Assembly: GCA_017303555.1 (NCBI GenBank)
Contig: JAFLCN010000010.1
Span: forward strand, 1-64,000
Source of the DNA: Planctomycetota bacterium
GTDB taxonomy: Bacteria; Planctomycetota; Phycisphaerae; Phycisphaerales; UBA1924
DNA length: 64,000 nucleotides
Direction: 5' to 3'
Under the pieces are notes generated by a model. That model made no database searches, was not told the DNA's origin, and saw only the letters and a program-made list of their open reading frames with translations. A program made the translations under genes and the position numbers. Below are positions 17,490 through 29,087 of this stretch, piece by piece (within the stretch, counting starts at the first letter, position 1; each line of letters begins with the position of its first letter).

Positions 17490-17702
17490 GGGAATCCTCG
17501 ATCGTGGTGGGGTGCGCTCGTGGCGGAGCGGACGGCGCTGGCCGCTAGTTTTGGGGTGCCTGCCGCCCCCGGTAGTGTATCGGATTCTATGAAAAAATGC
17601 GAACCGACGGCGGCCCGATCGATGCCGTCCGCGCCTTGCTCCCGGTCCCTCTGTCGCGAGCACGCGCAGGGCTGACATCGTGAAGCACCCGCCACGGGGG
17701 AT

Positions 17703-18587
17703 CTAGAACAACACGCTGATTCCGGCCCCGGTGAAGAAGTTGTTCGACTGGTTGTTCAATCCGATTCCGGCGCGAAAGTCAAGCTGCACGCGATTGGTCA
17801 GCAGGTACGCTGCTCCAAAGTCCAGGTACTGCGCCGCGTCCGTCCCTTTCGCGTTGGGGCCGAAGAGGAAGTACTCACCATAGAACGAGAGCTTGTCATT
17901 CGCTGCGTATGTCACGCAGACGCCGCCTTGCCCCTGCACGAATCGCTCGCCGCTCGTGCTGGCGTAAGCAACGTTGAAGTTTCCGTAGATGCCCCAGCCT
18001 TTGCCGAGGTCGTAGGACCAGATGAGCTTGAAGATCGGCTCGATGTCCTGATTGCTGATTCCATCCGAGCCGAGACTGGTGGTGGTTGCGGCTTCCAGCA
18101 CAAGCCGCGGCAACATTCCCTCCTGATCCGTCAGCTTGAGCTTGACGCCGGGAAGGACATCGCTCCATCCTTCTGCGGTCTGGCTCCCTGTTCCATCGTC
18201 CGAGCGAGTCCACACATACCCCGAAGTGCTCAGTCGAAACTCCAGGCGGTCTTCGATGATGGTGTAACGGGCAAGGATTTCCGGTGCGTTGCTGGTTTGT
18301 GAGTCGGTTCCATTCCGATCGCGGAGCGTGAAGGTGTAGCCGGTCTCCAATTGAAAGTGACCCTTCGGCACAATGCCGGCGGTATCACAGAAACTGGGAC
18401 GATCGGTCGAGATTACGAGCGGCTTGCTTTCCGGCGGGCTCTGCGCGAACGCCGAGTCCAAGGGCGGGCGGGGCGCCGGGATTGCAGGTTCATCAGCGCA
18501 TGCCGCGTGACCGCAAACACCGGCACACATCGCGGCGGCCCAGAGCGGATTCCGGCTCCGGAAAAGGCGCAGTCTCGACCAAGTCAT
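17703..18587 (-). CDS. Outer-membrane beta-barrel protein, phenol-degradation MetA-like/transporter family
   Basis: The 294-residue product carries a signal peptide (ending ACADEP) and then the pattern of the PF13557 'putative MetA-pathway of phenol degradation' barrel: STDRPSFCDTAGIVPKGHFQLETGYT, LEFRLSTSGY, GWSDVLPGVKLKL, regular amphipathic strands, and an aromatic C-terminal residue (ISVLF) as in outer-membrane barrels. Function in this family is poorly defined; some members are called transporters. The start is ATG 18585-18587 with GAAGG upstream; an alternative ATG at 18707 would add 40 residues. It is divergent from the kdp operon, and both may share the YTTATG sites at 18794-18871. 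Confidence 0.75.
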   Translation of the reverse strand: MTWSRLRLFRSRNPLWAAAMCAGVCGHAACADEPAIPAPRPPLDSAFAQSPPESKPLVISTDRPSFCDTAGIVPKGHFQLETGYTFTLRDRNGTDSQTSNAPEILARYTIIEDRLEFRLSTSGYVWTRSDDGTGSQTAEGWSDVLPGVKLKLTDQEGMLPRLVLEAATTTSLGSDGISNQDIEPIFKLIWSYDLGKGWGIYGNFNVAYASTSGERFVQGQGGVCVTYAANDKLSFYGEYFLFGPNAKGTDAAQYLDFGAAYLLTNRVQLDFRAGIGLNNQSNNFFTGAGISVLF

Positions 18588-18793
18588 GCCTTCGCGCCAG
18601 TCTGACAAGAACAATTTCAGAAGGCCAAACTCCATGACGGCTCCGGCAGCGACGGCCGCGGTCGAGGCAATGCCGGAAAGAACAGAGTGGGTGTCAATGG
18701 TGTTCATACGTGTCGTCTCGAGTTGCATGAGCAGAGAATCGGCGGCAACGCGGCCCGCGGCGATCAAGAGCGCATCAAGAAACTGGGCAGTTG

Positions 18794-18871
18794 CATAAGG
18801 GCGGCATAAGCCCCGCACGGCCGCGCGCCCGTCTTTATGTATTCCTTATGCGCACGGAGCGTTCCTTTATG
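18794..18871. promoter_or_regulatory. Array of five YTTATG half-sites at helical-turn spacing, candidate KdpE operator
   Basis: Two CATAAG hexamers (18794-18799, 18805-18810) lie 11 bp apart; read on the minus strand they are CTTATG. On the plus strand TTTATG (18834-18839) and CTTATG (18845-18850) are again exactly 11 bp apart, and TTTATG (18866-18871) starts 21 bp further, two helical turns. Direct repeats one turn apart are how OmpR/PhoB-class regulators such as KdpE bind, and the array sits between kdp and the divergent outer-membrane gene. GGAGCG (18856-18861) and CGCTCC (18872-18877) form an inverted repeat around the last site. The rest of 18588-18939 shows no gene. Confidence 0.55.
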
Positions 18872-18939
18872 CGCTCCATATCGACCGGGCATGCACGCGG
18901 GGCGATGCTTGATCTGTCGCTTTCCTTCGAGGTGCATCC

Positions 18940-19062
18940 ATGTCCGACATCGTTTTCATTCTGCTGATTCTCACGCTGCTGCTGGCGACGGGCGGCTTCA
19001 TCCGCATCTGCGACCTGCTGGCGCCGCCGGAGCAACGCAACATGCAAAGGAACATCAAGTGA
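18940..19062 (+). CDS. 40-residue single-span membrane protein at the head of the kdp operon
   Basis: ATG 18940-18942, preceded by GAGGTG, opens a 40-codon frame. The first ~22 residues ([19 protein letters not shown]) form one transmembrane helix, followed by IRICDLL and a polar tail. Its stop TGA overlaps the GTG start of kdpF, so the two are translationally coupled. Small single-span ORFs ahead of kdpF, with an aromatic or charged 'CDRL'-like end, occur in many Kdp operons but have no assigned function. A role as an accessory or stabilising peptide of the Kdp complex is inference. Confidence 0.7.
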   Translation: MSDIVFILLILTLLLATGGFIRICDLLAPPEQRNMQRNIK

Positions 19063-19151
19063 ACTGGATCTATCTGCTCGGAGCCGTGGTTGCCTCGGCG
19101 CTGCTGCTGTACCTGCTGTGCGCCCTGCTCAAGCCGGAGTGGTTTCAATGA
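19059..19151 (+). CDS. kdpF: K+-transporting ATPase subunit F
   Basis: This 30-residue peptide, starting at GTG and reading [20 protein letters not shown] then [10 protein letters not shown], is a single membrane helix with the Lys-Pro-Glu-(Trp/Arg)-Phe ending of KdpF. KdpF is thought to act as a lipid-like stabiliser of the KdpABC pump. It overlaps the small ORF before it (GTGA) and kdpA after it (ATGA), so all three are translationally coupled. It is too short for ordinary gene calling. Confidence 0.9.
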   Translation: MNWIYLLGAVVASALLLYLLCALLKPEWFQ

Positions 19152-20911
19152 CATTGCCCGGGATAGTTCAACTCGCGCTCTACCTCGCGGTGCTGCTCGC
19201 GCTCGTGAAGCCGCTCGGTTGGTTCATGGCGCGGGTCTACACGGGAAAGCCGTGCGGCCTCGACCGCGTGCTCGGCCCTTTCGAACGGCTTTTCTATCGC
19301 GTCTCGGGAGTCGATTCAAAGGCCGAGATGAGCTGGAAGGAGTACGCCAAAGCGGTGCTGGTCTTCAGCGCACTGGGGCTGTTCTCTGTTTACGGGTTGC
19401 AGCGCGGCCAGGCGCTTCTCCCGCTGAACCCGCAAGCCCTGGGCGCGATCACACCCGACTCCTCATTCAACACCTCGGTTTCGTTCGTCACCAATACCAA
19501 CTGGCAGGGCTACGGAGGCGAGGTCACGATGTCGTACCTCTCCCAGATGCTGGCGCTCGGAACGCAGAACTTTGTTTCTGCCGCGACGGGCATGGCGGTG
19601 CTTGTCGCCCTCATCCGAGGCTTGTCGCGTCGCTCGGCTTTTACGATCGGCAACTTCTGGGTCGATCTCACGCGCTCCACGCTGTACATCCTTCTGCCGC
19701 TGTCGTGCATCCTGGCTCTCGCCCTTGTCTCGCAAGGGGTTGTTCAGTCGTTGAAACCCTCTCAGACGGTGTCGCTCGTGCAGCCGATCTTGTTTGAGCA
19801 GTCGAGGGGCGACCAGGGCGAGGCCACGCACACCGTGCGGGTGACCGAGCAGGTGCTCCCGCTCGGGCCCGCGGCATCCCAGATCGCAATCAAGCAGCTC
19901 GGAACCAACGGCGGCGGGTTCTTCAATGTCAATTCGGCTCACCCCTTCGAGAATCCGACTCCGTTCTCCAACTTCCTCGAGGTGCTCGCGATTCTGCTCA
20001 TCCCCGCCGCACTCTGCTGGACCTTCGGCGAGATGATTGGTGATCGGCGTCAGGGCTGGGCGGTGCTGGCGGCAATGACTGCAATCTTCACCGTGCTGCT
20101 CCTGGCGTGCACCTGGGCGGAGTCGGCCGCGAATCCGGCGATCACCGCATTCGGTGTTGACTCAACCTTTGGTGCCGCGGGAAACATGGAGGGAAAAGAA
20201 GTCCGCTTCGGCATTGCCAACTCCGCGTTGTGGGCGACCGCCACAACCGCCGCGAGCAACGGCAGCGTCAACGCGATGCACGACTCGTTTACGCCGCTGA
20301 GCGGACTGGTTCCGATGTGGCTGATGCAACTCGGCGAAGTGGTCTTCGGCGGCGTTGGCTGCGGGCTGTACGGCATGCTGATGTTTGTGATCGTGGCGGT
20401 GTTTATCGCCGGGCTCATGGTCGGACGCACTCCGGAGTACCTCGGCAAGAAGATCGAGCCGTTCGAGATGAAGATGGCGGCGCTCGCGGTGCTGATGCCG
20501 TGCGCACTGGTGCTTCTCGGTACGGCGGTCGCGGTCGTTGTGCCGCAGGGCCAGACGACGAGCAACCCGGGTGCCCACGGCTTCAGCCAGATCCTCTATG
20601 CCTTTTCCTCCGCATCCAACAACAACGGCTCTGCGTTTGCGGGGCTTTCCGCCAACACGCCGTTTTACAACACGGCGCTGGGCGTCTGCATGTTCCTGTC
20701 GCGTTTCTGGCTGATCGTTCCGGTGCTTGCGATCGCCGGGTCGTTGGCGTCGAAAAAGGGTGTTCCTGCCACAGCGGGCACCCTGCCGACGCACACCCCG
20801 GTCTTCATCGGCATGCTCATCTGCGTCGTCATCATCGTCGGCGCTCTGACGTTCGTTCCCGCGCTCGCGCTCGGCCCCATTGTCGAGCAACTCCAACTGC
20901 AGGGGCACTAA
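19148..20911 (+). CDS. kdpA: K+-transporting ATPase potassium-binding subunit
   Basis: KdpA is the channel-like subunit that binds K+ and passes it to KdpB. The 587-residue protein has ten or so membrane helices and all four selectivity-filter loops: TNW119[17 protein letters not shown], the loop around [13 protein letters not shown], and [12 protein letters not shown]. Length is normal for the family (~560-600). The ATG overlaps the kdpF stop (ATGA), which decides the start. kdpB starts 3 bp after the stop. Expected to be made only at low external K+, under KdpD/KdpE control. Confidence 0.97.
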   Translation: MTLPGIVQLALYLAVLLALVKPLGWFMARVYTGKPCGLDRVLGPFERLFYRVSGVDSKAEMSWKEYAKAVLVFSALGLFSVYGLQRGQALLPLNPQALGAITPDSSFNTSVSFVTNTNWQGYGGEVTMSYLSQMLALGTQNFVSAATGMAVLVALIRGLSRRSAFTIGNFWVDLTRSTLYILLPLSCILALALVSQGVVQSLKPSQTVSLVQPILFEQSRGDQGEATHTVRVTEQVLPLGPAASQIAIKQLGTNGGGFFNVNSAHPFENPTPFSNFLEVLAILLIPAALCWTFGEMIGDRRQGWAVLAAMTAIFTVLLLACTWAESAANPAITAFGVDSTFGAAGNMEGKEVRFGIANSALWATATTAASNGSVNAMHDSFTPLSGLVPMWLMQLGEVVFGGVGCGLYGMLMFVIVAVFIAGLMVGRTPEYLGKKIEPFEMKMAALAVLMPCALVLLGTAVAVVVPQGQTTSNPGAHGFSQILYAFSSASNNNGSAFAGLSANTPFYNTALGVCMFLSRFWLIVPVLAIAGSLASKKGVPATAGTLPTHTPVFIGMLICVVIIVGALTFVPALALGPIVEQLQLQGH

Positions 20912-20914
20912 GCC

Positions 20915-23008
<2,094 letters not shown>

Positions 23009-23063
23009 CACTCCCGATCAGGCGTCCTGCTTCGCCTCGAAACGTCCTTCTCCGAGACCTGCC

Positions 23064-23702
23064 ATGACAACGCTCTTTCGACCCGCGTGCGTGCTCTTTG
23101 TCTGCTTCAGCTTGCTCACCGGAATCGCGTATCCGCTCGTGATCACCGGGATCGCTCAGCTCCTGTTTCCTCGGCAGGCCAACGGCACGGTCCTGCTTCG
23201 CGACGGGAAACCAAGCGGGTCATCCTTGATCGGGCAGGAATTCTCCACAGGCCGGCACGCAGCTGCATACTTCTGGTCCCGCCCCTCTGCGACTTCGCCG
23301 GTTGCCTACACCCCATTCAACGCCGACAAGCTCACCGGCTCGTCCGGCTCCAATCTGGCAGCGACCAATCCCGCGCTGATCGAGAACGTGAAGGCACGCG
23401 TCGACGCGCTGAAGGAGGCGGACGCCGCCGCGGGCTACGAACGTCCTGCATCGACCACAATCCCGGTGGACCTCGTCACCAGTTCGGCCAGCGGTCTGGA
23501 TCCTCACATCAGCGCTGCCTCCGCCGAGTACCAGCTTCCACGTGTGGCCAAGGCAAGACACATCACCGAATCTCAACTCCGGGAGCTTGTAGGGGCGCAC
23601 ACGCAGTCCCGCCAGTTCGGCCTCTTTGGCGAACCGACAGTGAACGTGCTCGAACTCAACCTCGACCTCGATTCCCGGTTCCCCATCCCAGCCACCGAAT
23701 AA
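23064..23702 (+). CDS. kdpC: K+-transporting ATPase subunit C
   Basis: KdpC is a single-span periplasmic-facing subunit that helps hold KdpA and KdpB together. The 212-residue protein has an N-terminal membrane helix (~8-34, with LLTGIAYPLVITGIAQ), then GSSLIGQEF, the YFWSRPSAT motif, SGSNLAATNPAL, and the highly conserved ASGLDPHISAASAEYQ followed by RVAKAR. These are invariant KdpC signatures. Length is near the usual ~190-210. kdpD starts 6 bp after its stop. Confidence 0.96.
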   Translation: MTTLFRPACVLFVCFSLLTGIAYPLVITGIAQLLFPRQANGTVLLRDGKPSGSSLIGQEFSTGRHAAAYFWSRPSATSPVAYTPFNADKLTGSSGSNLAATNPALIENVKARVDALKEADAAAGYERPASTTIPVDLVTSSASGLDPHISAASAEYQLPRVAKARHITESQLRELVGAHTQSRQFGLFGEPTVNVLELNLDLDSRFPIPATE

Positions 23703-23708
23703 TCACCC

Positions 23709-26477
23709 ATGTCCGGGCGCGCCAATCCGAATGATCTCCTGACCCATGCACGCGAGGAAGAAGCCCGTGCGGGTCGTGGCCGCCTCAAGATTTTCTTCGG
23801 CGCGGCACCCGGGGTCGGCAAGACGTTTGCGATGCTCAGCGCTGCGCAGCGTCTGGCCCGCGAGGGTGTGGATGTGGTTGTCGGTCTTGTGGAGACGCAC
23901 GGGCGCGCCGAGACCGAGCAGCAGCTCCTCGGACTCGACATCCTGCCGCGGCGGTCCGTCGAATACAAGGGAACGACTCTCAACGAGTTCGATCTCGATG
24001 CCGCGGTCGCGCGCAGGCCCGAGATTCTCGTGCTCGACGAGTTTGCCCACACAAACGCCCCCGGCTCGAGGTTCGAGAAGCGCTGGCAGGATGTCGAGGA
24101 GCTGTTGGCGGCGGGAATCAGCGTGTACACCTCGCTGAATGTTCAGCACATCGAGAGCCTGAATGATGTGATCGCCCAGATCACCGGGGTGCAGGTACGC
24201 GAGACCGTTCCCGATTCCGCGATCGAGCAGGCAGCCGAGGTCGAGCTCATCGACCTTCCGCCCGATGTCCTACTCGAGCGGCTCAAGGCGGGCAAGGTGT
24301 ACGTTCCCGATAGCATCGCGCCCGCGATGGACTCTTTTTTCCGGCGCGGCAATCTCACCGCGCTGCGCGAGCTCTCCCTGCGACGCACCGCCGAATGGGT
24401 CGATGGGCAGATGCGCCGCTACCGCGAATCAAACAGCATCCGCGCTATCTGGCCCGCGTCCGAGCGCATCCTCGTTGCCGTCAGCCCGAGCCCCGCTTCG
24501 AGCCGGATCGTCCGCGCCGCCAAGCGGATGGCCGCGGGACTGCACGCCGATCTCATCGCGGCGTACGTCGAAACTCCCCGCACGTCCCGCCTGCCGGCAC
24601 GCGATCAGGACCGGGTCACCGAAACGCTCCGCCTCGCCGAAAGCCTCGGCGCGAGCACGACGACGCTGAGCGCCGACAACGCCGCGACCGAACTTGTCGC
24701 GTTTGCCCGCGCCCGCAACGTCAGCAAGATCGTCGTCGGAAAGACCTGGCGTCCGCTCTGGAAGGAATCGCTCTTCGGCTCGTTCGTCGGCAATCTCATC
24801 CGCGTCAGTGGCGACATCGACGTCTATGTGATCCGGGGTGATTCCGATGCTCCGAGCGACGAACTCGTGTCCTCGGAGTCTGTGCAACCGCGCTCCGGAA
24901 TGGCGGCATACGCCGGCGCACTCGGTCTTGTGCTTGGTGCGACCCTCATCGGCCGCGTGCTTCCACCTTCGTTCGACGCCGCCAACCTGTCGATGATCTA
25001 TCTCGCCGGCGTCGTCGTCGCCGCCGTGTGGCTCGGCCGCGGACCCGCGGTCGCAACCGCCATTCTCGGCGTCGCGGCATTCGATTTCTTCTTCGTCCCG
25101 CCGACGCTCACATTCCGCATCACCGACGCTCAGTATCTCGTCACCTTTGTCGTCATGCTCGGCGTGGGGTTGCTGATTGCCAATCTCACCACGCGACTGC
25201 GCGATCTCGTCGAGAGTGCCCGCAGCCGGGAACGCCGAACCGCGCTCTCGTACGACATGGTGCGAGGCCTTGCCGTCGCCTCGAATCGTGCGCAGGTAGG
25301 GGCGGTCGCCGTGAAGCACCTGCACGACACCTTCGCGTCCGATGTGTCGCTCCTGGTCCCGGCCGGGAGCGTGGCCGGCGCGCCGCTTGAATCGCTCGCG
25401 AGCGCCGGGTCCCCCGATTGGATCGATGAACGCGAGCGAGGCGTCGCACGCTGGTCCTTTGATCATGCAAAGCCCGCCGGGGCCGGCACGCAAACGCTTC
25501 CGGCATCGGCGGGCCGCTACACACCGCTCTTGACACCACGGGCGAAGCTCGGCGTGCTTGCGAGCCGGGCGGGTCAATCCGCCGCTTCTGCCTCACAACT
25601 GCTCCTGCTCGACACCTTCGCCAACCAGATCGCCCTGGCGCTCGAGCGGGTCGATCTCATCGAGGCTCAGCAATCGGCCCGGCTCGAAGCCGAATCCGAA
25701 CGCCTTCGGGGCAGCCTGCTCCGTTCCGTCTCGCACGATCTGCGCACGCCTCTTGCCGCGATCTCCGGTGCTGCGGGTACGTTGCTGGCGTCAGCCCTCG
25801 ACCCGGGCACGCGCGCCGAGCTCACCGAGAGCATCGCGAGCGAAGCCGACCGCCTCAACGAACTCATCGCCAACCTGATGTTTGCGACCCGCCTCGAAGC
25901 CGGAGTGTCGCTCCGGCGCGAATGGATTTCCCTCGAAGAGATCGTCGGCGCGGGCCTCGCACGCCATCGCGAGGCTCTCGCCTCGCGTCCCTGCCGGATC
26001 CACCTGCCGACAGACTTGCCTCTTCTCCGCGTGGATAACGCCATGCTGCCGCAGGTGATTCACAATCTCATCGAAAACGCTCTTCGGTACACGCCGCCCG
26101 GCACGCCGATCGAGATCGCGGCATGGACCACCGATTCTCAGGTCATCATCCGCGTGGCGGATCAAGGCCCGGGATTGCCTGATCGCGACCGTACGAAGGT
26201 ATTCGAGCGCTTCTACCGCGCCTCGGAAAAGAAGCCGAATCGAGCATCCGTTGATGCACGGCCGCACGCCGTCTCGCAAACGCCCATCGGACTCGGTCTC
26301 GGGCTCACGATCTGCGAAGGCATCATCAAAGCCCACGGCGGGCGCATCTGGGCCGAACCCAATCAACCCCGAGGCGCCGCGTTCCTCTTTACCCTTCCGA
26401 TCGAACGCCCGCAGCCGATCATCCAGCCCGAAACGGATGAACCCGAGCGCCGCGCGGCCGATGGAGAAGCCGCATGA
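23709..26477 (+). CDS. kdpD: Sensor histidine kinase KdpD
   Basis: KdpD senses K+ limitation or osmotic change and phosphorylates KdpE. Domains in order: N-terminal KdpD domain with Walker-like G31-AAPGVGKT39 and the DE-FAHTN motif (~20-230), a USP-like domain (~250-375), four membrane helices (~395-495), a GAF-like domain (~510-650), the HisKA domain with SVSH676DLRTPL, and the HATPase_c domain (NLIENALRYTPPG, DQGPGLP, GLGLGLTIC). Length (922) is typical (~900). The stop overlaps kdpE by ATGA, coupling sensor and regulator translation. Confidence 0.97.
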   Translation: MSGRANPNDLLTHAREEEARAGRGRLKIFFGAAPGVGKTFAMLSAAQRLAREGVDVVVGLVETHGRAETEQQLLGLDILPRRSVEYKGTTLNEFDLDAAVARRPEILVLDEFAHTNAPGSRFEKRWQDVEELLAAGISVYTSLNVQHIESLNDVIAQITGVQVRETVPDSAIEQAAEVELIDLPPDVLLERLKAGKVYVPDSIAPAMDSFFRRGNLTALRELSLRRTAEWVDGQMRRYRESNSIRAIWPASERILVAVSPSPASSRIVRAAKRMAAGLHADLIAAYVETPRTSRLPARDQDRVTETLRLAESLGASTTTLSADNAATELVAFARARNVSKIVVGKTWRPLWKESLFGSFVGNLIRVSGDIDVYVIRGDSDAPSDELVSSESVQPRSGMAAYAGALGLVLGATLIGRVLPPSFDAANLSMIYLAGVVVAAVWLGRGPAVATAILGVAAFDFFFVPPTLTFRITDAQYLVTFVVMLGVGLLIANLTTRLRDLVESARSRERRTALSYDMVRGLAVASNRAQVGAVAVKHLHDTFASDVSLLVPAGSVAGAPLESLASAGSPDWIDERERGVARWSFDHAKPAGAGTQTLPASAGRYTPLLTPRAKLGVLASRAGQSAASASQLLLLDTFANQIALALERVDLIEAQQSARLEAESERLRGSLLRSVSHDLRTPLAAISGAAGTLLASALDPGTRAELTESIASEADRLNELIANLMFATRLEAGVSLRREWISLEEIVGAGLARHREALASRPCRIHLPTDLPLLRVDNAMLPQVIHNLIENALRYTPPGTPIEIAAWTTDSQVIIRVADQGPGLPDRDRTKVFERFYRASEKKPNRASVDARPHAVSQTPIGLGLGLTICEGIIKAHGGRIWAEPNQPRGAAFLFTLPIERPQPIIQPETDEPERRAADGEAA

Positions 26478-27244
26478 GTGAGAATGCCGCGCAGGCTTCC
26501 AGAATCTCCGCTCCCGTTCCGCATCCCCCTCTCGTCCTCGTTATCGATGATGAAGAAGCCATCCGCCGCTTTTTGCGTGTGACGCTCGAAAGCCAGAACT
26601 ATCGCGTCAAGGAAGCCTCGACCGCCAACGAGGGATTGATCCAGGCTCGCACCCAGCGCCCGGATCTGATCCTTCTCGATCTTGGCCTGCCCGACGGCGA
26701 TGGAGTCACCGTGACACGAACCCTCCGCGCCGAATCGAATGTGCCGATCCTCATTCTTTCTGCCCGCGATCAGGAGCAGGACAAGGTCGCGGCGCTCGAC
26801 GCGGGTGCGGACGACTATCTGACCAAACCCTTCGGCATCGCCGAGCTCGGCGCCCGGATTCGGACGGCGCTGCGTCACAGCGGGCGCCGCGCTGGAAGCG
26901 TGTCGGAGGCTCCGATTTATGAGGCAGTTGCCGCGGATCGGACGTTGCGGATCGACGTTGGATCTCGCACGGTGAAAATCTCGGGCGGGAAGGGAGCAGA
27001 AGATGTCCGCTTGACGCCGACGGAGTTCAAGCTCCTTGCGCTGCTCGTCAGGCACGCGGGGAGAGTGCTGACACACCAGATGATCCTGAAAGAAGTGTGG
27101 GGGCCGACGCACGCGAGCGATGTTCAGTACCTTCGGGTGTACGCGGGACAACTCCGCCACAAGCTCGAAGCCGATCCTGCGCAGCCGCGGTTCTTGCTGA
27201 CGGAACCGGGTGTGGGGTATCGGTTGATCGAAGGACGAGCTTGA
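26474..27244 (+). CDS. kdpE: Response regulator KdpE
   Basis: KdpE is the OmpR-class DNA-binding partner of KdpD and activates kdpFABC. The 256-residue protein has a receiver domain (~15-130) with acidic pair DD at 26-27, phospho-acceptor D69 in LLDLGLPDGDG, SARD and K in DYLTKPF, then an OmpR-type winged helix (~150-255) with LTPTEFKLLALLVRHAGRV and VQYLRVYAGQLRHKLE, the KdpE-specific wording. The N terminus has ~15 extra residues rich in S, A and P. Its probable target is the half-site array at 18794-18871. Confidence 0.96.
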   Translation: MSENAAQASRISAPVPHPPLVLVIDDEEAIRRFLRVTLESQNYRVKEASTANEGLIQARTQRPDLILLDLGLPDGDGVTVTRTLRAESNVPILILSARDQEQDKVAALDAGADDYLTKPFGIAELGARIRTALRHSGRRAGSVSEAPIYEAVAADRTLRIDVGSRTVKISGGKGAEDVRLTPTEFKLLALLVRHAGRVLTHQMILKEVWGPTHASDVQYLRVYAGQLRHKLEADPAQPRFLLTEPGVGYRLIEGRA

Positions 27245-27384
27245 AGGGGCTGGAATCGGTTGTCCGGTCGCCCTGCACGCGCGGTGATCGAGAGAGTGTG
27301 TGTGGGGGGCTGGGATGATGGCACGCCCGGCATTCAGCCGAGCGGGCGAATGCGTGGCGTGTGCGGGCGGCCGGTTGCCAGTCC

Positions 27385-27417
27385 AAAAAGCCAGAAGTCC
27401 CGCACTTGGCGGGACTT
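27385..27417 (-). terminator. Terminator downstream of tRNA-Asp
   Basis: On the minus strand AAGTCCCGC pairs with GCGGGACTT (27395-27403 and 27409-27417) around a 5-base loop, followed after CTGGC by TTTTT. It lies 8 bp beyond the tRNA 3' end. On the plus strand it has only CCTT after it, so for kdpE it is at best a weak terminator. Confidence 0.75.
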
Positions 27418-27424
27418 CCTTAAG

Positions 27425-27498
<74 letters not shown>

Positions 27499-27651
27499 GA
27501 AATGGCTCCGATCGCGAAGCGGTGAGGCCTCATGACCGGGAGGAACGATACGCGACCAGCACTGCAAAGTTCAAGTGGCACGCGGATCGAATCGACAGAC
27601 CGAAAACAATATTTGAACACGACCGTGCCGAGTTCGCGCCAGCCCGAAGAA

Positions 27652-27864
27652 TTACGACCGGGCCCGCTGCGGAAGCTCGATCCGGCCTTTTTCCTGCATC
27701 TCGAAGGCGTTGCCGCCCTTGCCGACCTTGGACGCGGCAACCCACATCACGCCGCAGGCAACCGCGAGCGCAACGACCGAAAGAAAGGCGAGGACCGTGA
27801 AAACGTCGAGTGACGCACCACGCTTGGCCCGACCGCCCGGCATCTGCATTCCGAATTGAGACAT
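27652..27864 (-). CDS. Small single-span membrane protein, hypothetical
   Basis: The 70-residue product starts with a Met/Gly-rich cytoplasmic tail (MSQFGMQMPGGRAKRG), then one membrane helix (~20-45, VLAFLSVVALAVACGVMWVAA) and a short positively charged C terminus. I recognise no family. It lies 51 bp downstream of the coiled-coil membrane protein gene on the same strand and is probably co-transcribed, so the two may work together. The start is the ATG at 27862-27864. Confidence 0.6.
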   Translation of the reverse strand: MSQFGMQMPGGRAKRGASLDVFTVLAFLSVVALAVACGVMWVAASKVGKGGNAFEMQEKGRIELPQRARS

Positions 27865-27915
27865 GGCTGGTTCCTGGCTATCGCCCGTAAAGGCGATCGT
27901 TGCGAGCGGGGCGGA

Positions 27916-28779
27916 TTACTGGAGACGCGTGGTGACCGAGTCGCCGTTCTGGACCGAGACATTGCGGCTCAGCGTGTCCACGCGACCGATCGCGAAACGC
28001 ATGTCGGTCTTGACGATGACGAGGTTGGCGACAAAGTCCTTGCCGCGGCTGATGAAGAGCTTCTGGTTCTCGCGGATGCGGTCGTTGCTGCCGAGGTTGA
28101 TCTTGACGAGCGTGGCGCCGGTCGAGGGATCGGTGGTCACGTTCTCGATCGAGCCGGTGACGGGGATGCCGGTGTCAACGAAGGGCTCCTTCGCGAACGA
28201 AACGCCCATCACGCCCATCGAGGCCGAGCCGCCTTCGCGGGCGAGGCGGGCTTCTTCGAGCTGCTCGCGGAGAGCGCGAACGCTCTGGCCGAGCACTTCG
28301 TTCTGGCTCTCGAGGTCGCTGATGCGATCGTCCGACTGAACGGCCTGCTCGCGGAAGCGGAGCTCGTTCTTGCGGAGCGAGCCGACTTCGTCGCGGTAGC
28401 CGGTGAGGAGCGTGGCCTGGGTCTTCACCGTCTCGCCGAGTTCGGCGATCTTGAGGGTGATGGCCTGGAGATCCTGCTCGGCCTTGGCCTTCGAGCGCGA
28501 GAGTTCGGCGTTCACACGCTCGAGCTCGCGCGACCGGGCGTCGCGTTCGATGAGCTGGGCTTCCAGCGCGACGCGTTCTTTTTCCCACGTGGCCTTGGCG
28601 GCGCTGGCCTGGGTGGCGTTGTCGGCCACCTGTCCCTCGGCAGCAAGGCTGCGAGCGACCTGCGCATCGCGGTCGGCGAGGATGCGATCGGTGTTGAACG
28701 AGTAGGAAATCACCAGCGCTGAAAGGAACAGGCTGAGAACGGCAGCGATGATGACAAGAACTTTCGTAAGGGTCGCCAC
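27916..28779 (-). CDS. Membrane-anchored coiled-coil protein, hypothetical
   Basis: The 287-residue product begins with one membrane helix (LTKVLVIIAAVLSLFLSALV) and continues with a long coiled coil (~35-175; repeated E/L/R/A heptads such as ELERVNAELSRSKAKAEQDL). The C-terminal ~90 residues form a small beta-rich domain (VTGSIENVTTD, VKINLGSNDRIRENQKLFI, FVANLVIV). This resembles the membrane helix-coiled coil-beta layout of MreC-like proteins, but no MreC signature is complete. Start is GTG 28777-28779 with AGGAG seven bases upstream. Function unknown. Confidence 0.7.
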   Translation of the reverse strand: MATLTKVLVIIAAVLSLFLSALVISYSFNTDRILADRDAQVARSLAAEGQVADNATQASAAKATWEKERVALEAQLIERDARSRELERVNAELSRSKAKAEQDLQAITLKIAELGETVKTQATLLTGYRDEVGSLRKNELRFREQAVQSDDRISDLESQNEVLGQSVRALREQLEEARLAREGGSASMGVMGVSFAKEPFVDTGIPVTGSIENVTTDPSTGATLVKINLGSNDRIRENQKLFISRGKDFVANLVIVKTDMRFAIGRVDTLSRNVSVQNGDSVTTRLQ

Positions 28780-29087
28780 GCGAGGCTCCTGAAGTCCGCC
28801 GAAACCGGATGCTCCTGCATCCCGCCCGGCAAGGGGTCGAATCATTCGGGCCTACTCAGGCCCGATCAACCAAACGTCCCCCATCCCGCACCTTCCCACC
28901 CACGAATTTTGATGCCGCGAGGGAGAATCGTTCTCCGTCGCATGCAGTCTATCCGAATCCCGATGCGGCACAGTTCCGCCCGAATCCTGTCGTTTGTGGG
29001 TGCGGGTCTGGGGGGGAATCTTGTACCGGCTGGCGGGACTTCTGTCAATACCGCCTTTGGGAGCCCGGCGGCGGGGCGAAACCCGGC
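28780..29087. other. 308-bp intergenic region
   Basis: It lies upstream of the coiled-coil gene and downstream of the HEAT-repeat lipoprotein gene, both on the minus strand, so it should hold the terminator of the second and the promoter of the first. I see no convincing gene, hairpin-plus-T-tract or repeat; only a GC-rich run near 29060-29100. Confidence 0.5.
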
